Source: JBMHDN01 sp049889355 (GTDB lineage: Bacteria > Pseudomonadota > Alphaproteobacteria > Puniceispirillales > Puniceispirillaceae). From it: a stretch of 64,000 bases of DNA. The notes under the pieces were generated by a model that did not search any database, was not told where the DNA came from, and saw only the letters and a program-made list of their open reading frames with translations. Positions 43,697-51,984 of the stretch are shown in pieces (positions within the stretch are counted from its first letter, which is position 1; every line of letters starts with the position of its first letter). The DNA lies in assembly GCA_049889355.1 (NCBI GenBank), contig JBMHDN010000038.1, positions 1 to 64,000 of the forward strand. Reading direction: 5' to 3'. The position numbers and the translations under genes were made by a program.

Positions 43697-44146
43697 TCAG
43701 TCGTCGCGGTGGACGCGTTCACGCTTTTCATGCATTTCTTGCGCATGAAGCGACATTGAGGCAATCGGGCGCGCCTCAAGTCGGCCTAGGCTGATCGGCT
43801 CGCCTGTTTCTTCACAATAACCGTAATTACCCTCTTCGATGCGATAGAGTGCTTCATCGATTTTTTGCAATAATTTGCGTTCGCGATCCCGGGTGCGTAA
43901 ATCAAGGGCAGCATTAGATTCAATCTGCGCCCTGTCCATCTGGTCTGGCTTATGCAAATTCTCAGAAGATAAATTCTCAAGCGTCTGATTGGCTTCGTTC
44001 AGCAATTCTGAACGCCAGCGCAACAATTTCTGACGGAAATATTCACGCTGGAGAGGGTTCATAAATTCTTCTGAATCACTCGGCTTGTAATCTGCAGGCA
44101 GCAACACCGCATCTTTATCATCGCCCAAAGGCATAGTGGTCGTCAT
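43697..44146 (-). CDS. dksA: RNA polymerase-binding protein DksA, zinc-ligand-poor form
   Basis: A 149-residue secondary-channel factor that works with ppGpp. The coiled coil (about 30-100) keeps its tip residues Asp68, Asp71 and Ala73 (PDQMDRAQ). The globular part GNYGYCEETGEPISLGRLEARP retains only Cys111; the other three zinc ligands of E. coli DksA are Thr, Ser or Ala. Alphaproteobacterial DksA proteins share this loss, so it is normal for the lineage. The start at 44146 has an AAGGA site ten bases away; an ATG at 44167 adds seven residues and has no visible site. Confidence 0.93.
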   Translation of the reverse strand: MTTTMPLGDDKDAVLLPADYKPSDSEEFMNPLQREYFRQKLLRWRSELLNEANQTLENLSSENLHKPDQMDRAQIESNAALDLRTRDRERKLLQKIDEALYRIEEGNYGYCEETGEPISLGRLEARPIASMSLHAQEMHEKRERVHRDD

Positions 44147-44670
44147 CTCAGTGCCATCCTTTTTCATTTAGGCCCGATTAAATGCTGTCAAAGAGCCGAA
44201 CGCCGCCGATTCAGCCTTTCTAAAAGCTGCTCTCTTTTACCTTTCAGCCAACTGCATATCAAGTCTTTATTATTGCCGATGAGATAGCAGCTGAAAAATG
44301 ACTAAACCTTTCCAATATATCATCATCAATAATTTAAGCGCACAGCTAAAATACTGAAAAATATTAACAAATTCTTAATCACGCGAATGTGATTTGATTG
44401 CCCTGAAAGGGTTTGACTAAGTTATTCTTAACCTTTTGGCAGGCTGATTTTTTGTATCTCTGCCGACAGGTCTTTCAGGTCAGCAATGAGGCTGGGCTGA
44501 ATGCAATCAGGGTAAGGGACGATTGCACCGACATGAGAAATGGAGATGCGCAGATGCACCATCGCGGATGCCATTTCCTGGAGTTCAGAGGAAGAGCTCG
44601 GGTGGCGAACCCAAAAGCGTCATACCGGTCTCAATATTTTGGTCTCGCGTTAGTTCGAAGGAGTATGAAA
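44147..44670. other. dksA-ctrA divergent regulatory region
   Basis: About 524 bases without a supported gene. It holds the CtrA box at 44364-44378, a further TTAACC half-site at 44428-44433 and one GANTC (CcrM-type) site at 44208-44212. A frame continues in phase upstream of ctrA to 44413, but it has no ribosome site and its composition is unlike the gene, so I read it as leader. Confidence 0.6.
44364..44378 (+). promoter_or_regulatory. candidate CtrA binding box upstream of ctrA
   Basis: TTAACAAATTCTTAA is a perfect TTAA-N7-TTAA match about 293 bases before the ctrA start codon, in non-coding DNA. Autoregulation through such boxes is established for Caulobacter ctrA. Confidence 0.6.
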
Positions 44671-45384
44671 ATGAATATTCTGATTGTTGAAGATGACCCG
44701 ATCATGGCTGATGCGCTCAGCATGACCCTGACACAAGCCGGCTATTTCAACGTGATTGCACGTACAATTGAAGGTGCGCTGAACGAAATTCAGCACAATC
44801 ATATTGATGGTGTTTTGCTGGATATCAATTTGCCAGATGGTGATGGAACCAGACTGGCCCGCTTAATCCGCAAGAACCATGTGCCGGTCCCGATTTTGGT
44901 GGTCTCTGGGAATAATACGGTAGATGACCGGATTACCGCGCTTGGCGCCGGGGCTGATGGTTATCTGACCAAGCCTTTTGACCGTTATGAGTTGCTGGCC
45001 CATCTAGAAGCTATTTTGCGGCGCACCCATGGCCATAGCGCAGCCCAAATCACAGTCGGCAATATGCTGATTGATCTGAACAAAAACCAAGTCACGGTTG
45101 CCCGCAAAAATGTCAGTCTGACCCAGAAGGAATATCAGATTTTGCATCTGCTCGGCCTGCGTAAAGGGGCAACCCTCTCCAAAGAAGTCTTCCTCGCCCA
45201 TCTCTATGGCGGTTTCGATGAGCCAGAGAGCAAAATCATTGATGTTTTCATGTGCAAATTGCGCAAAAAGCTGACCAAAGCTGGGCTGCAGGATGCTGAG
45301 ATCCAGACGATTTGGGGTCAGGGCTATGTCTTGCGAGACAGTGACACTGAAAATGTCGTGATGCTGAACGAGGCGGTAAGCTAA
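44671..45384 (+). CDS. ctrA: cell-cycle response regulator CtrA
   Basis: A 237-residue OmpR-type response regulator. The ATG at 44671 has GAAGGAG at about eight bases; an ATG two codons earlier is too close to it. The receiver domain has the acidic pair (IVEDDP), phosphoacceptor Asp51 in LLDINLPD, Thr/Ser in VVSGN and Lys in YLTKPF. The winged-helix domain is almost pure CtrA signature: LTQKEYQILHLLGLRKGATL, then LYGGFDEPESKIIDVFMCKLRKKL. The receiver is less conserved than the DNA-binding part. The C-terminus reads NEAVS and lacks the terminal Ala-Ala that serves as a ClpXP signal in Caulobacter CtrA. Confidence 0.93.
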   Translation: MNILIVEDDPIMADALSMTLTQAGYFNVIARTIEGALNEIQHNHIDGVLLDINLPDGDGTRLARLIRKNHVPVPILVVSGNNTVDDRITALGAGADGYLTKPFDRYELLAHLEAILRRTHGHSAAQITVGNMLIDLNKNQVTVARKNVSLTQKEYQILHLLGLRKGATLSKEVFLAHLYGGFDEPESKIIDVFMCKLRKKLTKAGLQDAEIQTIWGQGYVLRDSDTENVVMLNEAVS

Positions 45385-45467
45385 CGAAAAAATATCTTAC
45401 AGGACCTCAGCGCAAATTCCCCGCTGCGTTAGCCTCATATCCTCACTTTACTATTTCTCCTGCATAG

Positions 45468-45499
45468 AGGGCGTTTTCGGTTTATCGTAAACGCCCTTT
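45468..45499 (+). terminator. hairpin after ctrA, probable terminator
   Basis: AGGGCGTTT, loop of twelve bases, AAACGCCCT, then TTA. The T run is short, so termination is likely but not certain. It lies about 85 bases after the ctrA stop. Confidence 0.6.
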
Positions 45500-45586
45500 A
45501 TGTATGCCAATAGGTGCCAGCGTCTCACAAACAGGCCAAATATGAAAAAGGTTCTTCTCGAGGATGATTAAATCTGGTGTCGACAA

Positions 45587-45607
45587 GCTATCCTTTGTTA
45601 GGATAGC
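45587..45607. promoter_or_regulatory. perfect inverted repeat upstream of the DUF3553-like gene
   Basis: GCTATCCT, loop TTGTT, AGGATAGC: eight base pairs, no T run, about 73 bases before the start at 45680. Possible operator or leader hairpin. Confidence 0.4.
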
Positions 45608-45679
45608 GCCAATCAACACGCATGTTGGCAAAGCCGCGCCCCAGAGGATGGCTTAAATAAAATGCCAGGAGAAAATGAG

Positions 45680-45883
45680 ATGGCTGGGTTGTTACTGGAT
45701 TATAATTTAGGTGATTTTGTACGCCATCCAGATGCTGAAGATTGGGGGATCGGACAGGTTCAATCTATTCAGGGTGCCCGCGTGACTGTCAATTTCGAAC
45801 ATGCCGGCAAACAGATGATTGATGCTAGCATTATCAGCCTGACACTTGTTTTACCTGAAGAGGTCGGAACAAAGACAATTTAG
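45680..45883 (+). CDS. small DUF3553-like protein
   Basis: A 67-residue protein from the ATG at 45680, with AGGAG eight bases upstream; an ATG six codons earlier overlaps that site. The core GDFVRHPDAEDWGIGQVQS, then ARVTVNFEHAGKQMIDA, matches the DUF3553 family of small alphaproteobacterial proteins (Tudor-like or CarD-like small beta fold by appearance). No catalytic residues are seen. The next gene, fdhB, begins 121 bases downstream on the same strand, so co-transcription is possible. Confidence 0.82.
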   Translation: MAGLLLDYNLGDFVRHPDAEDWGIGQVQSIQGARVTVNFEHAGKQMIDASIISLTLVLPEEVGTKTI

Positions 45884-46004
45884 GCCAGATTTTTGACTCT
45901 TCTTTTTGCCGCATTTGGCAATAGTTGAGTTGTCATTAATTTAGGCGCATTCATGAGTGCGTTGAAATCGGACCAGCCAAACGAAACAAGATGAGATAAT
46001 TGCC

Positions 46005-47750
46005 ATGCCTGATACTGTATCAGCTGATATGACACCACCAAGACGCGAAACTGGCATTCGCAAAAAAGGTGGCGGTAAATACAAGCCAAAAGGCCGCATG
46101 GTTGATCCGGTTGCATTAGAAGAGATGCAGGCCCTATTCGCAGACACGGTGTTTCAGCGCGATAGGCTTATTGAATATTTCCATCTCATTCAGGATTCAC
46201 AAGGATGCCTGAAGGCAGCGCATCTGGCGGCATTGGCCCATATGATGAAGTTGCCAATGGCTGAAGTTTGGGAAGTCGCCAGCTTTTATGATCATTTTGA
46301 TCTAGTCAAAGAGGGCGAGACACCCCCTGCCCGCCGCACCATTCGGGTTTGTACCTCGCTCAGCTGTATGATGGCTGGCGGCGAAGAGATGCTGGCCAAA
46401 TTGCAAGCAGAAGCAGGGCCTGATGTGCGCTATGTGGCTGCACCTTGCCTTGGGGCATGTGACAAAGCACCGGCGGCGGCAGATGGTCATCATCTGGTGG
46501 CCAATGCAGATGCGGATATGCTCTCACAAATGGCAGCACAAGAAGCCAAGCATGAGGAGATTTCTCATGCGCATGATTTTGATGCTTATGTGGCCGCCGG
46601 GGGGTACCAGACTCTCAAAGCGCTGAAATCTGGCGCGCTGGATATAGAAGCCCAGTTAGCCATTTTGAATGAGGCAGCATTGCGCGGATTGGGCGGGGCA
46701 GGTTTCCCGACAGGCCGTAAATGGTCAATCGTCCGCTCGATGCCAGGCCCGCGCCTGATGGCCGTCAATGGCGATGAAGGCGAGCCTGGCACCTTTAAAG
46801 ACCGGCATTATCTGTCAACAGACCCGCATCGTATGATTGAAGGTATTTTGATTGCCGCGCATGTTGTCGGCATTGAGAAATGCTACATCTATATGCGTGA
46901 TGAATATCCTGAGATTATCGCGCTGCTGCGCCAAGAACTGCCAAAGGTAGAGGCCGCAGGTCTTGCTGATCATGTTGAGCTTGAGCTGCGCCGCGGGGCG
47001 GGTGCCTATATTTGCGGCGAAGAATCAGCGATGATTGAATCGATTGAAGGCAAGCGCGGTATTCCGCGTCACCGCCCGCCTTATGTAGCAGAGCGCGGCC
47101 TGTTTGACCGCCCGACCTTGGTCAATAATGTCGAAACACTCTATTGGATACGCGATATTCTGGAACAAGGTGCAAACTGGTATAATGATCAGGGCCAGGA
47201 CGGTCATCCGGGTTTCCGCACCTATTCTGTCTCCGGACGGGTAGCAAAGCCAGGGCTGGTCAAGGCCCCTGCTGGCAGCTCAGTCGAAGACCTTATTAAA
47301 GCCTGTGGCGGCATGGCTGAAGGCCATAGCTTCAAAGCCTATCTGCCAGGCGGCGCGTCTGGCGGCATCCTGCCAGCCTCAAAGGGCGATCTGCCGCTTG
47401 ATTTTGGCGGTAAGCTGGCTGAAGAAGGCTGTTTTGTTGGCTCACACGCGATTGTGGTGCTGTCAGATAAGGATAATATCTGGAAAGCCGCACTGAACCT
47501 GCTGCAATTCTTCAAGCATGAAAGCTGTGGTCAATGTACGCCGTGCCGCTCTGGTACTGAAAAGGCAGTGGCGATGATGCAGAGCGAAAAGCCAGATGTG
47601 GCCCTGCTGGGTGAATTGGCGAATGTGATGGCAGATGCCAGCATCTGTGGCTTAGGTCAAGCCGCATCAAACCCGCTGGTCAGCGCGATGAAACATTTCC
47701 CTGATGATATGATGAGCTATGCGCCAACGCGCGCGGCAACGAAAGATTAA
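46005..47750 (+). CDS. NAD-dependent formate dehydrogenase beta subunit (NuoE-NuoF fusion)
   Basis: A 581-residue diaphorase subunit that passes electrons from the alpha subunit to NAD. The N-terminal NuoE-like part has 2Fe-2S ligands C116, C121, C148 and C152. The NuoF-like part has the NADH/FMN motifs GLGGAGFPTGRKW and GDEGEPGTFKDR, and 4Fe-4S ligands C508, C511, C514 (ESCGQCTPCRSGT) and C548 (ICGLGQ). The fusion matches FDH1B of Methylobacterium extorquens in layout, whereas Rhodobacter has separate fdsG and fdsB. The alpha subunit follows after 19 bases. The N-terminal 35 residues are basic and Gly-rich. Confidence 0.93.
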   Translation: MPDTVSADMTPPRRETGIRKKGGGKYKPKGRMVDPVALEEMQALFADTVFQRDRLIEYFHLIQDSQGCLKAAHLAALAHMMKLPMAEVWEVASFYDHFDLVKEGETPPARRTIRVCTSLSCMMAGGEEMLAKLQAEAGPDVRYVAAPCLGACDKAPAAADGHHLVANADADMLSQMAAQEAKHEEISHAHDFDAYVAAGGYQTLKALKSGALDIEAQLAILNEAALRGLGGAGFPTGRKWSIVRSMPGPRLMAVNGDEGEPGTFKDRHYLSTDPHRMIEGILIAAHVVGIEKCYIYMRDEYPEIIALLRQELPKVEAAGLADHVELELRRGAGAYICGEESAMIESIEGKRGIPRHRPPYVAERGLFDRPTLVNNVETLYWIRDILEQGANWYNDQGQDGHPGFRTYSVSGRVAKPGLVKAPAGSSVEDLIKACGGMAEGHSFKAYLPGGASGGILPASKGDLPLDFGGKLAEEGCFVGSHAIVVLSDKDNIWKAALNLLQFFKHESCGQCTPCRSGTEKAVAMMQSEKPDVALLGELANVMADASICGLGQAASNPLVSAMKHFPDDMMSYAPTRAATKD

Positions 47751-47769
47751 GGGCTGGGGGAACAGACTT

Positions 47770-50544
47770 ATGAGCGAGCAGAAGAAAATTTCTTTCACCC
47801 TTGATGGAAAAACTGTTGAGGTAAGCGAAGGCACCAGCATCTGGGAAGCCGCACGTGATAAGGGTACCGATATTCCGCATCTGTGCTATCGCGATGAAAG
47901 CGGTTATCGCGCAGATGGGAATTGCCGCGCCTGTATGGTGGAAATTGAAGGTGAGCGCGTACTTGCTGCCTCGTGCCAGCGTTCAGTCTCAGAAGGTATG
48001 GTGGTGCATTCACAAAGCAACCGCGCCACCTCAGCGCGGAAGGCGGTGATGGAATTATTGGTCGCTGACCAACCGGTGCGTGATGATGCACATGATCCGC
48101 AATCTCACCTCTGGCATTATGCTGATGAACAAGCCGTTGAAGCCAGCCGTTTTCCTTCTAAATCAGCCCCGCATCCCGATTCAAGCCATCCAGCCATTGC
48201 GGTGAATATGGATGCCTGTATCCAATGTAATTTATGTGTGCGCGCTTGCCGTGAGGTCCAGGTCAACGATGTGATCGGGCTGGCTGGCCGAGGTGCAGAT
48301 GCACATATTATTTTCGATTTTGATGATGATATGGGCGCGTCTACCTGTGTGGGTTGCGGCGAATGTGTGCAAGCCTGCCCGACAGGCGCATTGATGCCCA
48401 AAACAGTGCTGGATGAGAGCCAGAAGCTTGCTATCACCCCAGATCGCCAAGTCGATTCAGTCTGTCCTTATTGCGGGGTGGGCTGTCAGCTGACATTCAA
48501 TGTGAAGGACGAGAAAATCGTCTCTGTCAATGGTCGTCAGGGCCCAGCAAACCAAGGGCGTTTATGTGTGAAGGGCCGCTATGGCTTTGACTATATCCAT
48601 AATGACCAGCGTCTGACACAGCCGCTTATTCGCCGCGAGGATGTGCCAAAATCAGACTCCATGCCGTTTGACCCTGCCAATCCGATGACCCATTTCCGGC
48701 CGGCCAGCTGGGACGAGGCCCTGGATCTCGCCGCATCTGGCCTGAAAAAAGTACTGGACAGAGACGGACCATCTGCGATGAGCGGTTTTGGCTCTGCCAA
48801 AGGCACAAATGAAGAAGCCTATCTGGTGCAAAAGCTGGTCCGCGCAGGTTTCAAAACCAATAATGTGGACCATTGCACACGTCTTTGCCACGCCTCATCA
48901 GTGGCCGCTTTGCTAGAGAATATCGGGTCAGGTGCGGTTACCGCCTCTTTCTCACAAGCCACCAATGCAGATGCGATCATTGTAATCGGGGCCAATCCGA
49001 CTGTGAACCACCCCGTTGCTGCCACCTTTATCAAAAACGCAGCTGTTGACGGGGCAAAGCTGTATATCATGGACCCACGTGGTCAGGCCCTTGATCGCTA
49101 TGCTACCGCCTCGCTGAATTTCACGCCTGGTGCAGACGTCGCTATGCTGAATGCAATGCTACATGTGATCATCCAAGAAGAACTCTATGATGCGGATTAT
49201 GTGCGCGATCACACAGAAGGTTTTGAAGATTTAAAAGCCCGCACCGCCGCGACCTCACCAGAGGCAATGGCTCCAATTTGTGGCATTGAGGCCGGTAAAT
49301 TACGCCAGACTGCACGTGATTTTGCCGCAGCTGAGCGCGGGATCATCTTCTGGGGCATGGGCGTATCTCAGCATACCCATGGCACTGATAATGCCCGTTG
49401 TCTGATTTCACTCGCCTTGCTCACTGGCAATGTTGGTAAAGAAGGGGCTGGCCTGCACCCGTTGCGTGGCCAGAATAACGTACAAGGGGCCTCAGATGCC
49501 GGCCTCATTCCAATGTTCTTCCCAGATTACAAGTCGGTGACCGACCCAGAAATTCGTGCAAAATATGAGAATCTATGGGGCACAAAGCTGGATAGTGAAA
49601 AAGGCCTGACCGTGGTTGAAATCGCAGATGCAGCCTATGAAGGCAAGATCAAGGCGATGTATGTCATGGGTGAAAACCCGGCGATGTCTGACCCTGATCA
49701 GACACATGCACGCGAAGCGTTGGTGCGCCTCGACCATCTGGTGGTACAAGATATCTTTATGACCGAGACAGCCGCCTATGCGGATGTCATCCTGCCTGCC
49801 TCTGCCTTCCCGGAAAAAACAGGAACAGTCACCAACACTGATCGCCGTGTCCAGCTGGGCCGGGCAGCTGTCTCACCACCAGGTGAAGCCAAGCAAGATT
49901 GGTGGATCATCCAAGAAATTGCTAATCGCATGGGTCTTGGCTGGGAATATAGCCATCCAAAGGATGTGTTTGCTGAAATGCGGCTTGTCATGCCGTCTCT
50001 GACCGGAATTAGCTGGGACAGGCTGGAAACAGAAGATGCGGTGACCTACCCATGTGCAGATGAAACCAGCCAAGGTGCAGATATCATCTTCTCTGACCGG
50101 TTCCCAACCGCCAGCGGACGTGGCCGCATGACACCAGCTGATGTATTGCCGCCTGATGAGCTGCCAGATACAGATTTCCCAATCATCATGTCAACAGGGC
50201 GTCTTTTGGAACATTGGCATACCGGGTCAATGACCCGCCGCGCTACCGTTCTGGATGCCTTAGAGCCTGAAGCAGAAGTGCATGTCAGCCCGGCAGACCT
50301 GAAAACATTAGCATTGGATGCTGGTGACCAGGTCGCCGTTGAAACACGGCGCGGACGTATTGAACTGGCTGTTCGGATGGACCCGAACTTGCCTGCTGGC
50401 ATGATTTTTGTGCCTTTCTGCTTTACTGAAGCACCGGCAAATATGCTGACAAACCCGGCCCTTGATCCCTATGGCAAGATCCCAGAGCTGAAGTTTTCGG
50501 CAGCCCGTTTGGTTAAATTGGACACGCCGCAAGCAGCAGAATAA
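47770..50544 (+). CDS. NAD-dependent formate dehydrogenase alpha subunit (molybdenum or tungsten, Cys type)
   Basis: A 924-residue catalytic subunit: formate to CO2. The ATG at 47770 follows GGGGGAA. In order: 2Fe-2S ferredoxin domain (C39, C52, C55, C69), two 4Fe-4S motifs (CIQCNLCVRAC and CVGCGECVQAC), the FDH 4Fe-4S site (CPYCGVGC with GRLCVKGRYG), then the bis-MGD domain. The metal ligand is Cys373 followed by His374 (HCTRLCH), so it is not a selenoprotein. Maturation needs FdhD and MobA, both encoded at 59169-60748. It could support formate oxidation for NADH in C1 metabolism (inference). Confidence 0.95.
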   Translation: MSEQKKISFTLDGKTVEVSEGTSIWEAARDKGTDIPHLCYRDESGYRADGNCRACMVEIEGERVLAASCQRSVSEGMVVHSQSNRATSARKAVMELLVADQPVRDDAHDPQSHLWHYADEQAVEASRFPSKSAPHPDSSHPAIAVNMDACIQCNLCVRACREVQVNDVIGLAGRGADAHIIFDFDDDMGASTCVGCGECVQACPTGALMPKTVLDESQKLAITPDRQVDSVCPYCGVGCQLTFNVKDEKIVSVNGRQGPANQGRLCVKGRYGFDYIHNDQRLTQPLIRREDVPKSDSMPFDPANPMTHFRPASWDEALDLAASGLKKVLDRDGPSAMSGFGSAKGTNEEAYLVQKLVRAGFKTNNVDHCTRLCHASSVAALLENIGSGAVTASFSQATNADAIIVIGANPTVNHPVAATFIKNAAVDGAKLYIMDPRGQALDRYATASLNFTPGADVAMLNAMLHVIIQEELYDADYVRDHTEGFEDLKARTAATSPEAMAPICGIEAGKLRQTARDFAAAERGIIFWGMGVSQHTHGTDNARCLISLALLTGNVGKEGAGLHPLRGQNNVQGASDAGLIPMFFPDYKSVTDPEIRAKYENLWGTKLDSEKGLTVVEIADAAYEGKIKAMYVMGENPAMSDPDQTHAREALVRLDHLVVQDIFMTETAAYADVILPASAFPEKTGTVTNTDRRVQLGRAAVSPPGEAKQDWWIIQEIANRMGLGWEYSHPKDVFAEMRLVMPSLTGISWDRLETEDAVTYPCADETSQGADIIFSDRFPTASGRGRMTPADVLPPDELPDTDFPIIMSTGRLLEHWHTGSMTRRATVLDALEPEAEVHVSPADLKTLALDAGDQVAVETRRGRIELAVRMDPNLPAGMIFVPFCFTEAPANMLTNPALDPYGKIPELKFSAARLVKLDTPQAAE

Positions 50545-50679
50545 CATAGCTTCATTTTGTCACATTCTTGTCATGTGAAAATTAAGCTGTTTTTCTGATT
50601 TGAGCGGTCTATGATTAGTAAGCAGGCAATGGGTTTTTGAAAATCCAATATGCGTGTGATGTGTCGTGGAGCTTGATAG

Positions 50680-51939
50680 TTGGATTATCAATCTGTTTTT
50701 CAGAATAAAATAGCGCAATTGAAAGATGAAAATCGCTATCGCTATTTTGTCGAATTAGAACGTGTTTCTGGTGCACACCCCAAGGCTGTGTGGAAAACAG
50801 AGGACGGCACGCGTGATGTGGTCATCTGGTGTTCTAATGACTATCTTGGGATGGGTCAGCGCACCGCAAATATCGATGCGATGGCAGAAGCGGCCCAGCA
50901 ACATGGCACAGGCGCTGGCGGGACTCGTAATATCTCCGGGACCAGCAGCCATATTGTGGCCTTAGAATCAGAATTGGCTGCCCTGCATCGAAAAGAGCGT
51001 GCCCTTGTCTTTACCTCTGGCTATGTTGCCAATGAAGCCAGCATCTCTGCGCTGATTGCATTGCTGGATAATCCGATGATTTTCTCGGACGCCATGAACC
51101 ATGCTTCTATCATCTCAGGCATTCGCTATGGCCGCGCTGAAAAAGCAATTTTCCGCCATAATGATGTGGCCCATCTCGAAGAATTGCTCGCGGCACAGCC
51201 CTTGGACCGGCATAAAATCGTCATTTTTGAATCTGTCTATTCGATGGATGGGGATACAGGGCGCATTGCCGAGATTTGCGCCTTAGCGCGTAAATATAAC
51301 GCGCTGACCTATCTTGATGAAGTCCATGCGGTTGGCATGTATGGCCATGAAGGTGGCGGCATTGCCCAGCGCGAAGATTTGTCAGATGAGGTTGATATCA
51401 TTCAAGGCACGCTTGGCAAAGCCTATGGTGCCATGGGGGGCTATATCGCCGCCAGCGACCTGATTGTTGATGCCATTCGATCAAACGGCTCTGGCTTTAT
51501 ATTTACCACTGCTATGCCCCCTGCCTTGGCCGCAGCTGCGCTCAGCTCTATTCGTCATTTGCGTCACTCTTCTGACGAGCGAGAAGCCCAGCAAGAACAG
51601 GCGCAAAAGCTAAAAGACAGGTTGGCAGCACATCAGATGCCCTGCCTGCCCTCAACAACTCATATTGTGCCGGTGATGGTCGGTGATGCCGCTTTGTGCT
51701 CTGAGATCAGCTGGACACTGCTCGCTGAATATGGGCTGTATATCCAGCCGATTAATTATCCGACTGTTCCCAAAGGAACAGAACGTCTGCGTATCACGCC
51801 AGGGCCACTGCATACCGATGAGATGATAGACCAGCTGGTTGAAGCCTTGGTCAAAGTCTTCCATAAGGTTCAGCCACCAAGCCTGACAGAACGTGTTTCT
51901 GAAGAATTAGACACTGACGCACTGGTCAAATCCGCCTAG
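50680..51939 (+). CDS. hemA: 5-aminolevulinate synthase
   Basis: A 419-residue PLP enzyme: glycine + succinyl-CoA to 5-aminolevulinate, the first step of heme synthesis by the C4 pathway of alphaproteobacteria. It appears to start at TTG (50680): the product MDYQSVFQNKIAQLKDE matches the family N-terminus and GGAG lies eight bases upstream. Signatures: CSNDYLGMG, GAGGTRNISGT, HAVGMYG, and the PLP lysine K247 in GTLGKAYGAMGGY. hemH follows after 45 bases, forming a first-and-last-step heme pair. Confidence 0.97.
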   Translation: MDYQSVFQNKIAQLKDENRYRYFVELERVSGAHPKAVWKTEDGTRDVVIWCSNDYLGMGQRTANIDAMAEAAQQHGTGAGGTRNISGTSSHIVALESELAALHRKERALVFTSGYVANEASISALIALLDNPMIFSDAMNHASIISGIRYGRAEKAIFRHNDVAHLEELLAAQPLDRHKIVIFESVYSMDGDTGRIAEICALARKYNALTYLDEVHAVGMYGHEGGGIAQREDLSDEVDIIQGTLGKAYGAMGGYIAASDLIVDAIRSNGSGFIFTTAMPPALAAAALSSIRHLRHSSDEREAQQEQAQKLKDRLAAHQMPCLPSTTHIVPVMVGDAALCSEISWTLLAEYGLYIQPINYPTVPKGTERLRITPGPLHTDEMIDQLVEALVKVFHKVQPPSLTERVSEELDTDALVKSA

Positions 51940-51984
51940 CCTTCTATTTATGTCAGGGTAACACTGGAATAGCGGAGGCGCATA

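Noticed and set aside
44413..44670. 86-codon N-terminal extension of ctrA
   Set aside because: No ribosome site at its start and no similarity to CtrA; the strong GAAGGAG supports 44671.
48850..48900. possible selenocysteine (UGA) at the formate dehydrogenase active site
   Set aside because: The codon is TGC (Cys373), and the frame has no internal TGA.
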